A DNA stretch of 64,000 nucleotides from Sipunculus nudus (lineage: Eukaryota > Annelida > Sipuncula > Golfingiida > Sipunculidae): NCBI GenBank assembly GCA_026874595.1, contig CM049318.1:46418456-46482455 (forward strand), read 5' to 3'. Made by a program: the position numbers and the translations under genes. Under the pieces are notes generated by a model. That model worked only from the letters and a program-made list of their open reading frames with translations. It did no database searches and had not been told where the DNA came from. Shown here in pieces: positions 45,326 through 57,189 of this stretch; positions within the stretch are counted from its first letter, which is position 1, and each line of letters opens with the position of its first letter.

Positions 45326-47990
45326 GGAAATGCTGGCTTATATAAATAAGTTATATTGAAACAACTGACAAAGTGAAACAGTATATATCAATTTATGAAA
45401 AGTTTCCAGGGGCGTGTTTAGAGGGGGCGCAACAAGCGCCCCCCCCCCCACCCCATCTCTTCAACAAATTTTTAAGGGCTATCCAATTTCGTAAATTGCC
45501 AGGGTGTGCCTTAACCTTTTGCAAAATAAGCTCAAAAAGTTGTATTAGTAAGGCCCAGGCCCTAGTTCAAACTTTCGATTTAGTAACAGTATAGGATGAC
45601 ACTTTGTAGTAGATATGATGGACCAAACAAAATCCTCAATGGAAGCTGCTGCCCATGCAAAGGCCATGGAGCACGACAGTCATGGGCCATTAGCCATTAC
45701 ATACCGGTTCTGTGATTGTTTCAGGTAACATCAGTGAGTTGTGTTCAATCCCCGCCAGTTTTTAAATAATTAAAAGCAGGCTTCATGAGCGGTGAAGTCA
45801 GCAGGTACACCGTAACGGGGGCACGACGGGCCAAATGGGTACCCAATCTACCATTCCTATAGAATAGAAAAATGTTTGAAAATGTAGGTCTCATTTAGTT
45901 TTTATTTTAGCTTATATAAATTTTTGTAAGGAGACCCCACGAGGGTCAGATATAGGGCGACAGAAATGCGCATCCCGTTTGTTATTTGAGAAACCTGTAT
46001 ATGGTGTTTTTAAAGAAGTTGATGGGTCTCAATTAAGGGATTTATAGGAATTTCCTATGGGGTCACATGAAATGATAGAAAATAATGAAGTCTCATTTGA
46101 TTTTATTTTAGCCTATAGTAATTTCCAGTGAGGAACAAGAAAAAGCTCGAAAATGATGACCAGTTTTACAAAACGTAAATATAGAGTTTCTAATAGTGAG
46201 TGATCCAAAGGGACCCGGGCCCGTCAGAAGTTTCCTATATGAAGAAAATACTTGAAAATAAGAAAATCTCCTTTGGCTTTTATGTTACTTTGCATTTATA
46301 TAGCTGTCATCTGGACGACTCAAAGGAGCCCGGCTTAATGCTTGTTAATGCAAAAACTTTGTATCTTCTCTTTGGTGTTAGCTTATGTATATATGGTTTT
46401 AATCGGAAGTGATCGGGAAGGGTTGTATATGGGGACTCGGACCCAGTAGTTTCTCAGTTCACAAGAACAGGCGTGAGGCCTAAAATTTAAGGCTCTCAGT
46501 TGTCTTAAAAGGCATTAGCTAGTTTATACAGGTTTTAACTCGTCCGGTCCAAAAGGCCTGGATGAGCCAGAAGTTCTTAAGGCCCATTAGCATATATGGA
46601 AATGTAGAAAATCCTGAGTAATAGTGCACAATAGTTACGGTATAACAGAATGGTAAATACTATATTTTGTACAACAGGTCCGTAAATGGAAGGAATTAAT
46701 TAAAATTAATATGTTTTACATTTTACATGGTCCGGAGGGCCTTGGAAAGCGTACACTTTCCTTCCGGAAATACATGCCGTTTGTTTTCATTTTACCTTTT
46801 TTCCTCTGTTTTAAGTTTAGATCAGGTATAAAATGTAGGTAAGTCGCTTTTATTAAATGTTCGTGAATATAATTATTCAAGGAACCAATTTATTTTTTTT
46901 ATTGACGCAGTATATAAAACGATTCAGTGAAGAGGCCCCTTTTTTTCATCTGTCTGTGTGCTTTTCTTTGTGTGTGCGTGCATGGGAGGGGGGTGGGGGT
47001 CGCTTTCATTTTTTTTATAAATCCCGTGTTCCCTATATATGCATGCTTTGTATATCTTGTCGATTATCAACTTATCAGGAACCAATATAGCTTCCTATTA
47101 TTGTGAAAGACCATGTATGGATGTGTTTGCGATGCAAAATGTCAATATTCAAAATCATACGAGCAATTATAGGTCTGTTTTTTTTTTTTATTATTGAACA
47201 ATTTCATCGTATATGACGAATGTCCCCAGAAAGTAAACAAGACTTTGGAAGTTCCTTCCATCTGTTTGGTAGAACATGAGGCAAGATGATATATGTAATG
47301 TATATATCTATTGAAAAAGAAAGAGGTGGTCATCGATACAGCTTCCACTGCTGGTCTAACACCTGTCAAAGTATGTGACAGTCAGACGCATCTGCTCTCG
47401 ACATGGCTGCGGCAGGTGATGATTAATCTAACTATTTTAACCCCTTATTATGTTCCTCTAAATATTTTTTTATTGTTCCAAGTTTCCAAGTTGGTTTTGT
47501 CGTTATTGTGATAGTATTGTGGTTGATAGTACATATAGCATGAGTAGCACATACTGCAGTGTGGGTAACCTTTTGTTGGATTCTTGCCTTGGGCCTGAGG
47601 TTATAGGGATACCTGCATGCTAAGACCTCCATATGATTTTTTTTTTCAGTTTAGCTTGGTGGATAAAGAATATATATTATACGAGAATATACGTAGCATT
47701 AAATGGACAATACTATGTATCCCTCTGTTACAGACCATTCTTTAGTAAACCGCTTCAATAAGTAGACAGCCTTGGTTTTAAATCGAATAAAGAGTTTATT
47801 ACATCCGTAAAACTGAATGGTTATTATAACTAGGAAGGAGGGGGCCGGAAACCTTTTGTATCGCCTCAAATATTTCTCTCGGAGGCCCTGCTTAAAGTAT
47901 CATTCAGAGAGTCAACATATTATCTCCAGAAAACTGAACGAAATATATCCTTTCTACTCAAACATCATTTAATTTTAACTCATCTTAATA
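45326..47990. other. Unassigned spacer with faint ~200-bp periodicity
   Basis: At 45890-46560 there are diverged blocks with TCTCATTTGATTTTATTTTAG followed by a CCTATA-type segment and GGACCCGGGCCC- or GAGCCCGGCTT-like text, suggesting an old tandem of about 150-200 bases. At 45428-45452 a GGGGGCGC/GCGCCCCC hairpin occurs. No coding frame is recognised. At 47632-47580 a minus-strand YPYNLRPK motif resembles tails of retroelement proteins but is too short to call. Confidence 0.45.
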
Positions 47991-48036
47991 CTTTGATCGA
48001 ATATATAGACACTGTCAACCCCTGTTACGCAACAAA

Positions 48037-49548
48037 ATGAGTGATTCACTAATTCTTCTTGCCAACCAAAGCAGAGAAACCACTGACCCTTCATTATTAC
48101 AAGCCCACAACCAGCTATGTGAACAAATAAAGAAAAATTGGTCAGATTTCGTTTCCGAAATGTCACACGACGAAGCAGCTACTTTTACTAAAAACAAAGG
48201 CTTGCAGGACATTCGAAACAAGATGGCTTCAGAAAGTAATGTATCGCAGGACATTAGACAGTGTGACAGTTGGTTCATAGCTAATGGCGTATATAATGCA
48301 GTTCAAGAAAAACTTAAGGAGCTAAGGAAATTGTCAAAGAAACCAACTGCCAAAAGGACGACCCGTGCAAACAACAATGAAGCCCAAACAGATTCTACAT
48401 ACTGCCCTACGGACTGTAAGTACCAACATAAATATAACAATAAACCAATGATTCAGTGTACTATATGCGTCACGTGGTTCCACTGGTCATGCATTGATGA
48501 CGCTGAAAAAGATTTTCCCACGGTGTGGAATTGTTCTAAATGTCGCTCTCTTTCTAGCACTGTTGAGAATATTAATTAAAAACCTGACAATCTTATACAG
48601 CTACACATGGATCTCGATAAAGTAGTGTCTACAAACTGCAATGAATGTGAGAAACTCAAAAGCGAAAATGCTCGGCTCAGGCAGGAACTGTCCAAGATGA
48701 CCTGTAAATCTGACCTGGACTCTTCCATATCATACCTTACAATTGACCGTGCCTCCCATTCTTCCACAGAATCTGATGATTGTGCCAATGAATCTGTGGC
48801 TGCGGACCCTGTCGAGATTACGGTTTCAGACACAACTGATTATGAGGGTGACATATCCCTTCAGGATGATGATGATACATATACCTCTGTATCCCGGTCT
48901 CCACAAACTCTGCGATGTTCCCATATCACCAGGGGAGACAAACAAAGACAGTCCACGACAAATGCTTCCGCAAATACGTCACGCAAAAACTCTTTATCAG
49001 GCCGAAAATCTCACCTAGGCCTCACTATACTTGGCGACTCCATGACCAAAAGGCTTGATGTTGCTCAATTGGAAGCCGCAAATGATGTTTCAATTACTAA
49101 GAATTCCAAGTGTTACACGATTCAGCAAACTATCAATCATGTTGCTCGAGTTGCCGATGACGCAGTCATCATTCACGTTGGGACTAATCATATTGAACAA
49201 GAATCCGCAGCTACAATTATTAAAAGACTTGGAGAACTTGAGACAGTGTTGCGTAATAATAAGGGCATTACCAATGTCATCTTTAGCTCAGTTATCAAAA
49301 GAAGGTGTACAAGCGATGAAGATAGAACATTACGACTAGTCAATGCGGCTATTGAGGTCATTTGTATCAATAACAAATGGTCATTCTTGGACAATGTCAA
49401 CATAGATACCCCTTGTATAGGGCGTGATGGCATTCATCTAAAAAGGAAAGGTTGTAAAATCATGCATGGTAATTTCGCTACACTCATTGATGTTCTCGCT
49501 AAGACTAATGCTGTGCATATTAATACCGAGTCATTAGAATTTGTTTAG
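48037..49548 (+). pseudogene. CR1-like LINE ORF1 (PHD finger, coiled coil, SGNH esterase), one in-frame stop
   Basis: Two frames (48037-48579 and 48607-49548) are in the same register and divided only by a TAA at 48577-48579, so this is one ORF1 of about 500 codons with a nonsense mutation. The first part ends in a PHD-type zinc finger: YCPTDC, then IQCTICVTWFHWSC, then WNCSKC (Cys4-His-Cys3 spacing). Next comes a short coiled coil (CEKLKSENARLRQELSKM), a Ser/Thr/Asp-rich linker and an SGNH/GDSL-esterase-like domain: LTILGDSMTKRL (Ser block), VIIHVGTNHI (the Asn block) and GRDGIHLKRKG (Asp-His block). Catalytic Ser, Asp and His are all kept. An esterase in ORF1 is characteristic of CR1-group LINEs; its role is thought to be in RNP or membrane association. 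The ATG at 48037 is the natural start. Confidence 0.85.
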
Positions 49549-52278
49549 CAGTACCACTCCCACTTCATCCAATCTACGTACATCAAGTTTGGACCAGTCT
49601 CCTACAATCACTACTGATGTTGATGCCTATCCTTCGTTTAAACCCTTACTAAATCGTTCTGCCTCAAAAGGTACACTGTTAGCTCATCTAAATGTTCGAA
49701 GCTTGCTCCCAAAATTAGATGAGATTCGTTTAATTTTCTCGCGTCTTAGACCACATGTTTTCACATTTACTGAATCTTGGCTCGATAAAAATATAACTGA
49801 TTCTGAGCTTCGTATTGATAATTATACCCTCTTCAGATTTGATAGGAACCGGCAAGCTGGTGGGGTCGTCACTTATGTTTTACATTCATTGAAACCAGAG
49901 CGTATTTCCTTTAAATGTAACGTGGTAGAAAGTGTTTGGGTAACTGTAAACGTCGGGATGAAAAAGTTTTTAATCGGTTCAATTTACAGACCACCTATAG
50001 TGCTAACGTTGATTACATTGATGAACTGTTAAATATTGTTCGAGAAGCTGTTAGTAGTTATAAGCACGTTATTTTGTTGGGCGATTTTAATATTGATTAC
50101 AAATGTCACGAAAAGGTCATCAAAAGCAAATTAGATTTGTTAGAGAAAATTTTTGGCTTTCATCAAATAATAACCGAGCCAACCAGAGTAAGTCCGACGT
50201 CTTCTACGATTATAGATTTGATTTTAACGTCTGATCCGAATATGTTTCTCAACCTCAGCTGTGTATCCCTTAAGCCTAAGTGACCATTTTCTCGTTACGG
50301 CTGTAATAAACTTAGCATGGCAAATGTGGCGCTATGAATTTATTAAAATATGTAACACTCATGCACCATTTTATCAGCGCAGAATACGATCAACTCATAA
50401 TAAATGGATTACTATTGCAGTACTTAATATGATACACTCCAGGGAATCCGCCCACAGGAAAGCTAAACTATCAAATAATACCGGTGACTGGAAATTGTAT
50501 AGATGTCCCCGAAACCAAGTTACTAAAGAAATACGTAAAGCTCATCGTCAGTTTTATAATAAATTAATCTTGTATAATAATTCTAAACCTGGCGGAATCT
50601 GGAAGACCTTAAAGCATTTAATACCATCTAAATCAACCAATTATACTTTTAGACTCGATATAAGTCCAAATAAATTCAACGATTTTTTTAGTATGATAGG
50701 GACTAATATTGGTAATAGTTTTCATAACACCAACCCTATCGATAGCGTCCCGGAACCTCCTCCACTCAAAGCCTTCCATTTTCCTTCCGTTTCAACAAAC
50801 TTCGTTTTATCACAATTATTAAAAATTAGCCCTCATATCTCTGACGATATTCTTGGTATGTCTGGTTTTCTTCTAAAAATAGCCGCTCCATTCATTTCAC
50901 AAAGTTTTGCGTATCTGTTTAATTGTTCTCTTCAAAGTGGTATAATCCCTAATGATTGGAAAACTGCCATGATCGTTCCTATATATAAAGGCTCGGGTAA
51001 GAAGAGTGACCCAAATAATTATCGGCCAATATCTATCATTGGTCATATACCTAAGATATTGGAATCATTCGTCAAACATAACTTGATTTCCTTTTTCTGT
51101 AAAAACAAAGTATTCTCGGATAAACAATTTGCTTATCTCTCAAATAGATCTGCGCCTCTCGCACTGCACACAGTAATAGATGAATGTTTAACAAACATGA
51201 ACAATAATAAAAGTACTGCAGCTTGCTTCATGGACATAAGAAAAGAATTTGACAGCCTAAATCATTCAATTTTATTAAGCAAACTAAAACAATACGGCGT
51301 CATCGATACTGAACTTATTTGGTTTAAAAATTATTTGTCAAACAGAGGACAATTGTGTGAACAGTATGTGTGAATGGAGAACTCTCTAAGAGTGCGTTTT
51401 GAATAACGGGACCCCTCAAGGCACAATTGCAGGTTTGGCTTTATTCCTTATGTATATTAATGACTTGCCTAAATATTTAAAAGAGAAATGTATGATATAT
51501 GCGGATGACATCTCAATATATACTTCAGATTCACCCGCTGAGGCGACTAACCGCCTTCAGAAACTTATTAACATCGCTCTTGAGTGGTTACATATTCACC
51601 GACTTTGTATAAACCCTCTAAAATCCACGGTAATTTTATTCGGCAAAAATCAGAAAACTCGATCTCCCGATTTAGAGATCATTATAAATGATATCACATT
51701 ACATCCTGTCCAGAGTACAAAATTACTAGGTATAATCATTGACTCTAATCTGACTTGGAGAGAGCATATTCAGCTTCTATGCGAAAAATTAAAATCTAAA
51801 TTAGGAAAACTTTTTTGCCTCAGTAAGATACTGTCGACTACAAATAGATTACTGCATATCTGTTTGGGGCAATTGTTTTAAATCTTATTTAAATAGAGTC
51901 CAAAAGCTTCAGAACAAAGCCGCACGTGTCGTTACAAAAAATTTTGACAATAACACTTCGTCTGCGTCATTAATTAAACAACTAGGTTGGATGACTGTGG
52001 AAGAAAGGTATCGGTATTTTATGTGTTCAATTGTATATAAATGTTTGTCTGAAGACGTACCTGAATATTTTAAAACTGTTCTCAGGTTGCAACGGATGCC
52101 ATATGAAACACGATCTTCTGACAGCCATAATTTGATTTTACCGAAGCCCAGGCGTGAACGTTTTAAATCTAGTTTTAGCTATGCAGGTCCATATCTATGG
52201 AATCAACTGCCTTTATCCTTTAAGTATGCCTCAGATCACGACCATTTTAAGCGTTTGTATAGATGTTTGATGCGATGA
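49541..52278 (+). pseudogene. CR1-like LINE ORF2 (APE endonuclease plus reverse transcriptase), three or four frameshifts
   Basis: The frame opens at 49541, overlapping the end of ORF1 by eight bases, without an ATG, so translation would need reinitiation or a later start. Endonuclease blocks are intact: HLNVRSLLPKLDE, FTFTESWLD, GSIYRPP, LLGDFNIDY and SLSDHF. Frameshifts fall near 50000 and 50265. RT blocks follow: WKTAMIVPIYKGSGKK, NYRPISIIG, FMDIRKEFDSLNH (Ala to Glu in the usual KAFD), GTPQGTIAG and YADDISIY (catalytic YADD kept), with a stop and frame change at 51371-51400. After another shift near 51870 the C-terminal part ends with LQNKAARVV, MTVEERYRYF and SFSYAGPYLWNQLP. The architecture and 3' end are those of a CR1 element. 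Few lesions mean a fairly young copy. Confidence 0.9.
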
Positions 52279-52606
52279 TAGCACAATTTTATATTATTCT
52301 AACTTGTATATTACCACAAATCTACCTTTCATCAATTTCATGAGATTGATATGTATTTTATTTTATTTTATTTTCAATGTAACGACTATATTCCATTACT
52401 GCATAACATCTTTTAATCGTTCCGCTATATATTGAACTATGTATTTAATATATATATAACACTGTCATGTTTAATCTGTATATGTATGATGTATATTTTA
52501 TTCATTTTATATATTCTAACTTTATCCAGGACCCTGTTGAAAACCAGCAAATGTGCTGAATATAGGCTATCCTGGTAAAAGATGTTTGAAATAAATAAAC
52601 TGTCAT
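52279..52606 (+). mobile_element. CR1-like LINE 3' untranslated end
   Basis: The tail has GACCCTGTTGAAAACCAGCA then GCTGAATATAGGCTATCCTG and a terminal AAATAAATAAA instead of a long poly-A. The short non-poly-A repeat at the 3' end is what CR1-group LINEs carry. The 5' end of the element lies somewhere in 47700-48036 and was not fixed. Confidence 0.7.
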
Positions 52607-55019
52607 CCCTGACGCGAAGTAGGCCTAACTCTAAGCAAAAACCAGTAGAATCTGTGGGTTTGTAATTTTATACAATTTAATAACATCCGATGGGGGGGGG
52701 GCACGTTTATAGATCATACCGCTTCTGTCGACTGTCTCGGCCGAAGGGAGGAGGGGGGTGTCCCGTTAGACATCTTCCGGTCTTGAGCCCCCCCATGCTT
52801 AAATCATTAAATCATACATTATAATCACATCAGGTTACTTCTCCTGGATAACTATCAATTAAAATTCAAGACAAATGTAAAGTGCGCATACCCACAATAA
52901 ATACATGAACATACACTCTAGCGGTCCATGTAAATTAAAACAATACATTTAAATTACAAAAAAAGAGATAAGTTTATTCATCAAATATAATTTGTGGTGG
53001 CTGAAGCGAAAAAAAGTTAAATACTTCCAAATATTAACTGCTAGAACTATTCATGAAATAAATATACACACCGGGAGATAAATTTTACATTACCGTTAGT
53101 AACTGTCGCGGTGAACCTTTAAGGTACGAAGTTTTTAGGCCAAAAGATAAGCGGAGGGGTGAATTTTGAATTTGCGATCCACAGGCACCCGGTTATTAAG
53201 TGCATGATATACGTGTAGATTTACGCCTGTCAGTTAACAGACATATAGTGTAATGTTAGCTTATGAATTGGGAACACCGCGTGACCTTATTTCTCAGGTG
53301 TCTGCTTACGTTATACGTAGTTACACGCATGGCTGTCCTTTTCAGTTCCGTATGTCAGTCACCAATCGTACACATGGCTTTCGTTCACTAGAGGCCGCCT
53401 TTGTCTCTGTAGGTCTGAGAACACCCAAGGCAATAATTCTGCGATTACAATCATCTCATTCCACAGGCAAATTTAACATATCAAGAGAGAGGTTGGCGTG
53501 TGTATGTGTGTGTGTGTGTGGGTGAGGGTGTGTGCGCGTGTGTCAAGAGACAGGATGACAGGTGGTGCGTGTAAAGGAAACGTGGGAACTCCTTCAACTG
53601 TCAACTCCCCTCTCTCAACAAACCAACTAACCTAATAATTTATGGAAAGTTTTAAAATTTATTTTTGAATTTTATTTTGCTTTTGATTATTCTGAAATTT
53701 ACAAAAATAAGGTATATTCTGAGTTTTCATAAAAAAAATTTTCTATTCAATGTAGGCAAAAATTAAAGCACTTGTTTATAACTAATATGTTGAAAATGGA
53801 ATGTTTTGTATATTTATTGGCTAAAATTATTCATGTAATACTAATGTTATTAATTATGTAAAATTTATAAAATATTATAATCTTTAACAAGTGACCCAGG
53901 GGTAGGGCGCTCAGCTGATCTCTGACACTGAGAAATTCTATCAATCTAGACTGCTGTCATTTTAGTATTTTTGCAGTTGTGGCTGTGTCGTAGTTGTGAA
54001 GAATATATTGAATTGATTTTCTGTAAGTTTTCCCATGGTGAGTGCGAAATATTTCTTTTCCAGCCCAGAAGTCAGCCCAAATACGTGCATTACTCTGAGA
54101 AATGCATGAAAATGGAGAAAACGTAGATCTCACCACCATTTATGGGCATCTGATAGGGTTATCCATGATCACCAAGCTTACCAAATTTCAAAACATACCA
54201 GGCAGCCATTACTAAGATATATCATTTAAAGGTGCCCATACATTCACCTACCTTTTGATAAAGAATATATGTGATTTGTGGTTTCCTCTGCTTATATATT
54301 AATGACCTGTGATATCTGCGTTTTCTGGCCTGTTTTTATCAAAGCTCAAAGGGATTACCTTTAGTTGATAAAGGTCAGATAGGTAATTTGGCCCCTTTAA
54401 AGTATTAATTTTAGGTAAAAATAAGACGCTATATCTATATTTTGCAATGTGTCGGTAGCAACTGTGAAGAACTCATGGACAAGATTTTCTTCAAATTGCC
54501 AATGGTGACACACACATTTGGTAATGATGCATGTTCTTTCAATTTGTGCATTAAATGTAAACAATTTGTTTGATCGGCTATATTTGTGATTCCCCACCCA
54601 AATTCTGAAAAATAATATTGAAAATGCATAAAAGTAAAGAAAATATAGATGGCATCACCAGTCTTGCATAGCTGAAGAAGCTGTCTATGATCAATAAGTT
54701 TACCAAAATTCAGAAAGATCCATGCAATCATCATTGAGTTATTTTATCTTAAGTATGAATTTCACACAACAGCCAAAAACGTTAAAATTTCGGAACTGCG
54801 TCCGCTACAGTTCTGAAGAACTGGCTGGGCCAATTTTCTTCATTATTTGCATTGTAGCAATATTATATTTGCAGATGATGCACAATGTCTTAGTTTTATG
54901 GTTGAGTGCAATTTTTTATTTGCAGCCCAGAACACTGACACAAGTCTGATTTTCTAAGTGCTTAAACAAACAAAAAAAGCTCATAACTATCAAAGTCACA
55001 TTGGCCTAATTTTTAGTAT
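52607..55019. other. Unassigned spacer
   Basis: A poly-G run at 52690-52699 and a (GT)n tract at 53500-53545 are present. Frames such as 53253-53525 and 54734-54435 have no recognisable domain. From about 54390 to 55000 there are three diverged blocks with GGCAATTTTCTTC(A)A or AAGATTTTCTTCAAATTG and CAGATGATGCA-like text, suggesting an old tandem repeat. Confidence 0.45.
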
Positions 55020-55190
55020 GGAAGGAGATTAACCAAGGACCTACCTGGATAATAAGTAAAAACTTTCTAAATCAAACGGTTACGATTTGTGCCTTGTCAA
55101 CAGACGGACAGACGGCCGGCGGACGAAGGAAAAAGAGTGATCACTATAAGTATGACTCAGATGACCTTTTGTCAGCTGAGCTATAAAATC
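55020..55190. mobile_element. Hairpin-ended repeat element, copy at 55 kb
   Basis: CGGTTACGATTTGTGCC, a GACGGACAGACGGCCGG microsatellite and a 27-nt hairpin (55156-55182) ending in CTGAGCTATAAAA match the end of the element at 36520-36600. Only the terminal ~170 bases are recognised. Confidence 0.6.
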
Positions 55191-55504
55191 ATTAAAATTA
55201 AAAATCCAAGCTTACATATTCCACAGAGTGTAGAACATTCTTATTTTCAGAGTACATATACTGGTCTGAGGTCAGCTGTTTGGGTAGTATTTTGGCAAAA
55301 CTTGAATCAATACATTCTCTTAATAAAATGAGTTAAGAAATTAACAATCATATTAAGCCTAACTGACACGACAAACGTATAAAGGATGTGCCATCCAGGT
55401 GGTCTCTAGAAAACACAGTTAGCCCTACTACAACCAGACATTTCTGGCATCGGAGATGCCGTAATTTCCCCAGATATTCAGCATACCCCCTTTGAAATAT
55501 ATCA

Positions 55505-55995
55505 CCTTCTTCTGGAGAAGTACATTGACACTTTACAGGCTCAAGTTCACCGTCTTCGAACAACTCAAAGATATTAGTGCAAATATTTTTTAGTCAAATT
55601 TAAAGGAAACAGATGCAGTACTTCAAAAGTTATTGATAAACAAAAATCCTGTATTTTCGCAGATCTGACCTTGAAGAGCAGGCTTAAGTTCACCAGTCTT
55701 CGAACAACTCAGAAATATTGGTGGAAATATTTTTGTGTCAAATTTGAAGGAAACAAATGCAGTAATTTATGGGATTAATCAAAATTCTATTTTTTCTCAG
55801 ATTTGACCTTGAAAAGCACGTTCAAGGTCACCAGTCTTCAAACATGTCTGACCTCTTGGCGGAAACAATCTCTGTGTCACATTGCAATAAAAAAGATACG
55901 ATACTTCCAAAGTTATGGGGTTCCAAAAATCTTTTACTAGTATATCGGCAGATTTGACCTTGAAGGTCAAGGTCACATGTTTTCAAACTCTTTCT
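55505..55995. repeat. ~145-bp tandem repeat with TTTGACCTTGAA motif
   Basis: Three to four copies start near 55511, 55655, 55795 and 55948. Each has CAGATNTGACCTTGAA, TTCACCAGTCTTCRAACA and a GTCAAATTTRAAGGAAACA-type segment. The minus-strand frame at 55563-55348 covers part of the first copy and is not a gene. Confidence 0.8.
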
Positions 55996-56748
55996 ACACT
56001 GATAGTAAAGCTCACCCTCATAGTAAAGTCATGAAACTAATTTACTATGTAATCAATGAATCGCATCCTTCCTTGAGATATTTTAGATTTTGTGAGATTT
56101 TCACCAAAAATTAAATATATACCAGGTCTAGGCCACTTTCAAGGTAAAGATCATGATCCGTATTTAAACAGACCTCATCCCATGACCCATATCTATGCAT
56201 GTGCATGACATGAAAAAGAAATCTGTCAATCAGTTTTTTTACTTATATTGCTCACAGTACCGTCAAGTGGCAAAGATGGGGCTATTAAAAGGCACAAAAG
56301 CGAGAAAATAATAATAGATGGTGTAACATGATAAAGCTTTCCAACATCTTCGATCAACTTGATTGTTGGATCAATCCATGTAAGCCTTCTTGAGATATTT
56401 AAGAATTTGGGTGACTTTCACCAAAAATGACCTTAAAAGGTCAAGGCCACTCTCATGACCCCAATTTTTTTAAATAGGCCCATATATATACACATGTCAA
56501 GTTTGATAAAGATCCGTAAAATATTTTTTAGTTTTTTGCACAAGATTTTTCTGCGGCGGCAGGATCATGCTAAAACCATAGTATCCCCGAATTTGTCTGG
56601 GGATACAATAAAGGGATAATACAAGCACAGTCCTGAAGATATGATGAATGATGTGTCGATTTTTAAGATGTTGTCATCTCTACAGATATGCTTTTTTACA
56701 CTTACAACAAGAATAATTATTATTATTATAATTCTTTTATTATTATAA

Positions 56749-56785
<37 letters not shown>

Positions 56786-57189
56786 CATTTTCTTCAATCA
56801 TGAGTAAAACTTAGATTAAATCATATCTATTGTGAGTCTGGAGGAAAACTACCTAGCTGGTGACAAGAATACACAATCAGACAGGACCAAAAAGCTGCAT
56901 ATTAGTATTATTAATGGAAAACAGAAGAAGAAAAATATTTACATATAATCAAGAGAAGTCTTGAGAGCTTAATAGATCTAATGAATAGTTAATTAACAAT
57001 ATGCTCAATTAATAAAACAGCAAAGAGAGAGGAACCTGGTGACTATTCTTCAAGTTTTGCATGATGACAGGGATTTATGTCAGGATGGTGACACTACTTT
57101 CATTTTTGGATTATTTACATCATTATTGTATAATCGGCTGCAAGGTCACCTATATGCTTTAGATGAATGGTCTGGGATGAACAATTTGA
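55996..57189. other. Unassigned spacer with (TTA)n at 56711-56785
   Basis: The TTA/TAA trinucleotide tract of about 75 bases is evident and generates an Asn/Ile pseudo-protein on the minus strand. Diverged TTGAGATATTTNAGATTTTG blocks at 56075 and 56390 hint at an old ~310-base repeat. Confidence 0.55.

Noticed and set aside
45409..45460. CAGGGGCGT start followed by a GGGGGCGC/GCGCCCCC hairpin as a second hAT-like MITE
   Set aside because: No matching inverted end or target-site duplication was found downstream.
47432..47632. Minus-strand frame with YPYNLRPK, reminiscent of a retroelement protein tail
   Set aside because: One short motif without flanking domain blocks is not enough to call an element.
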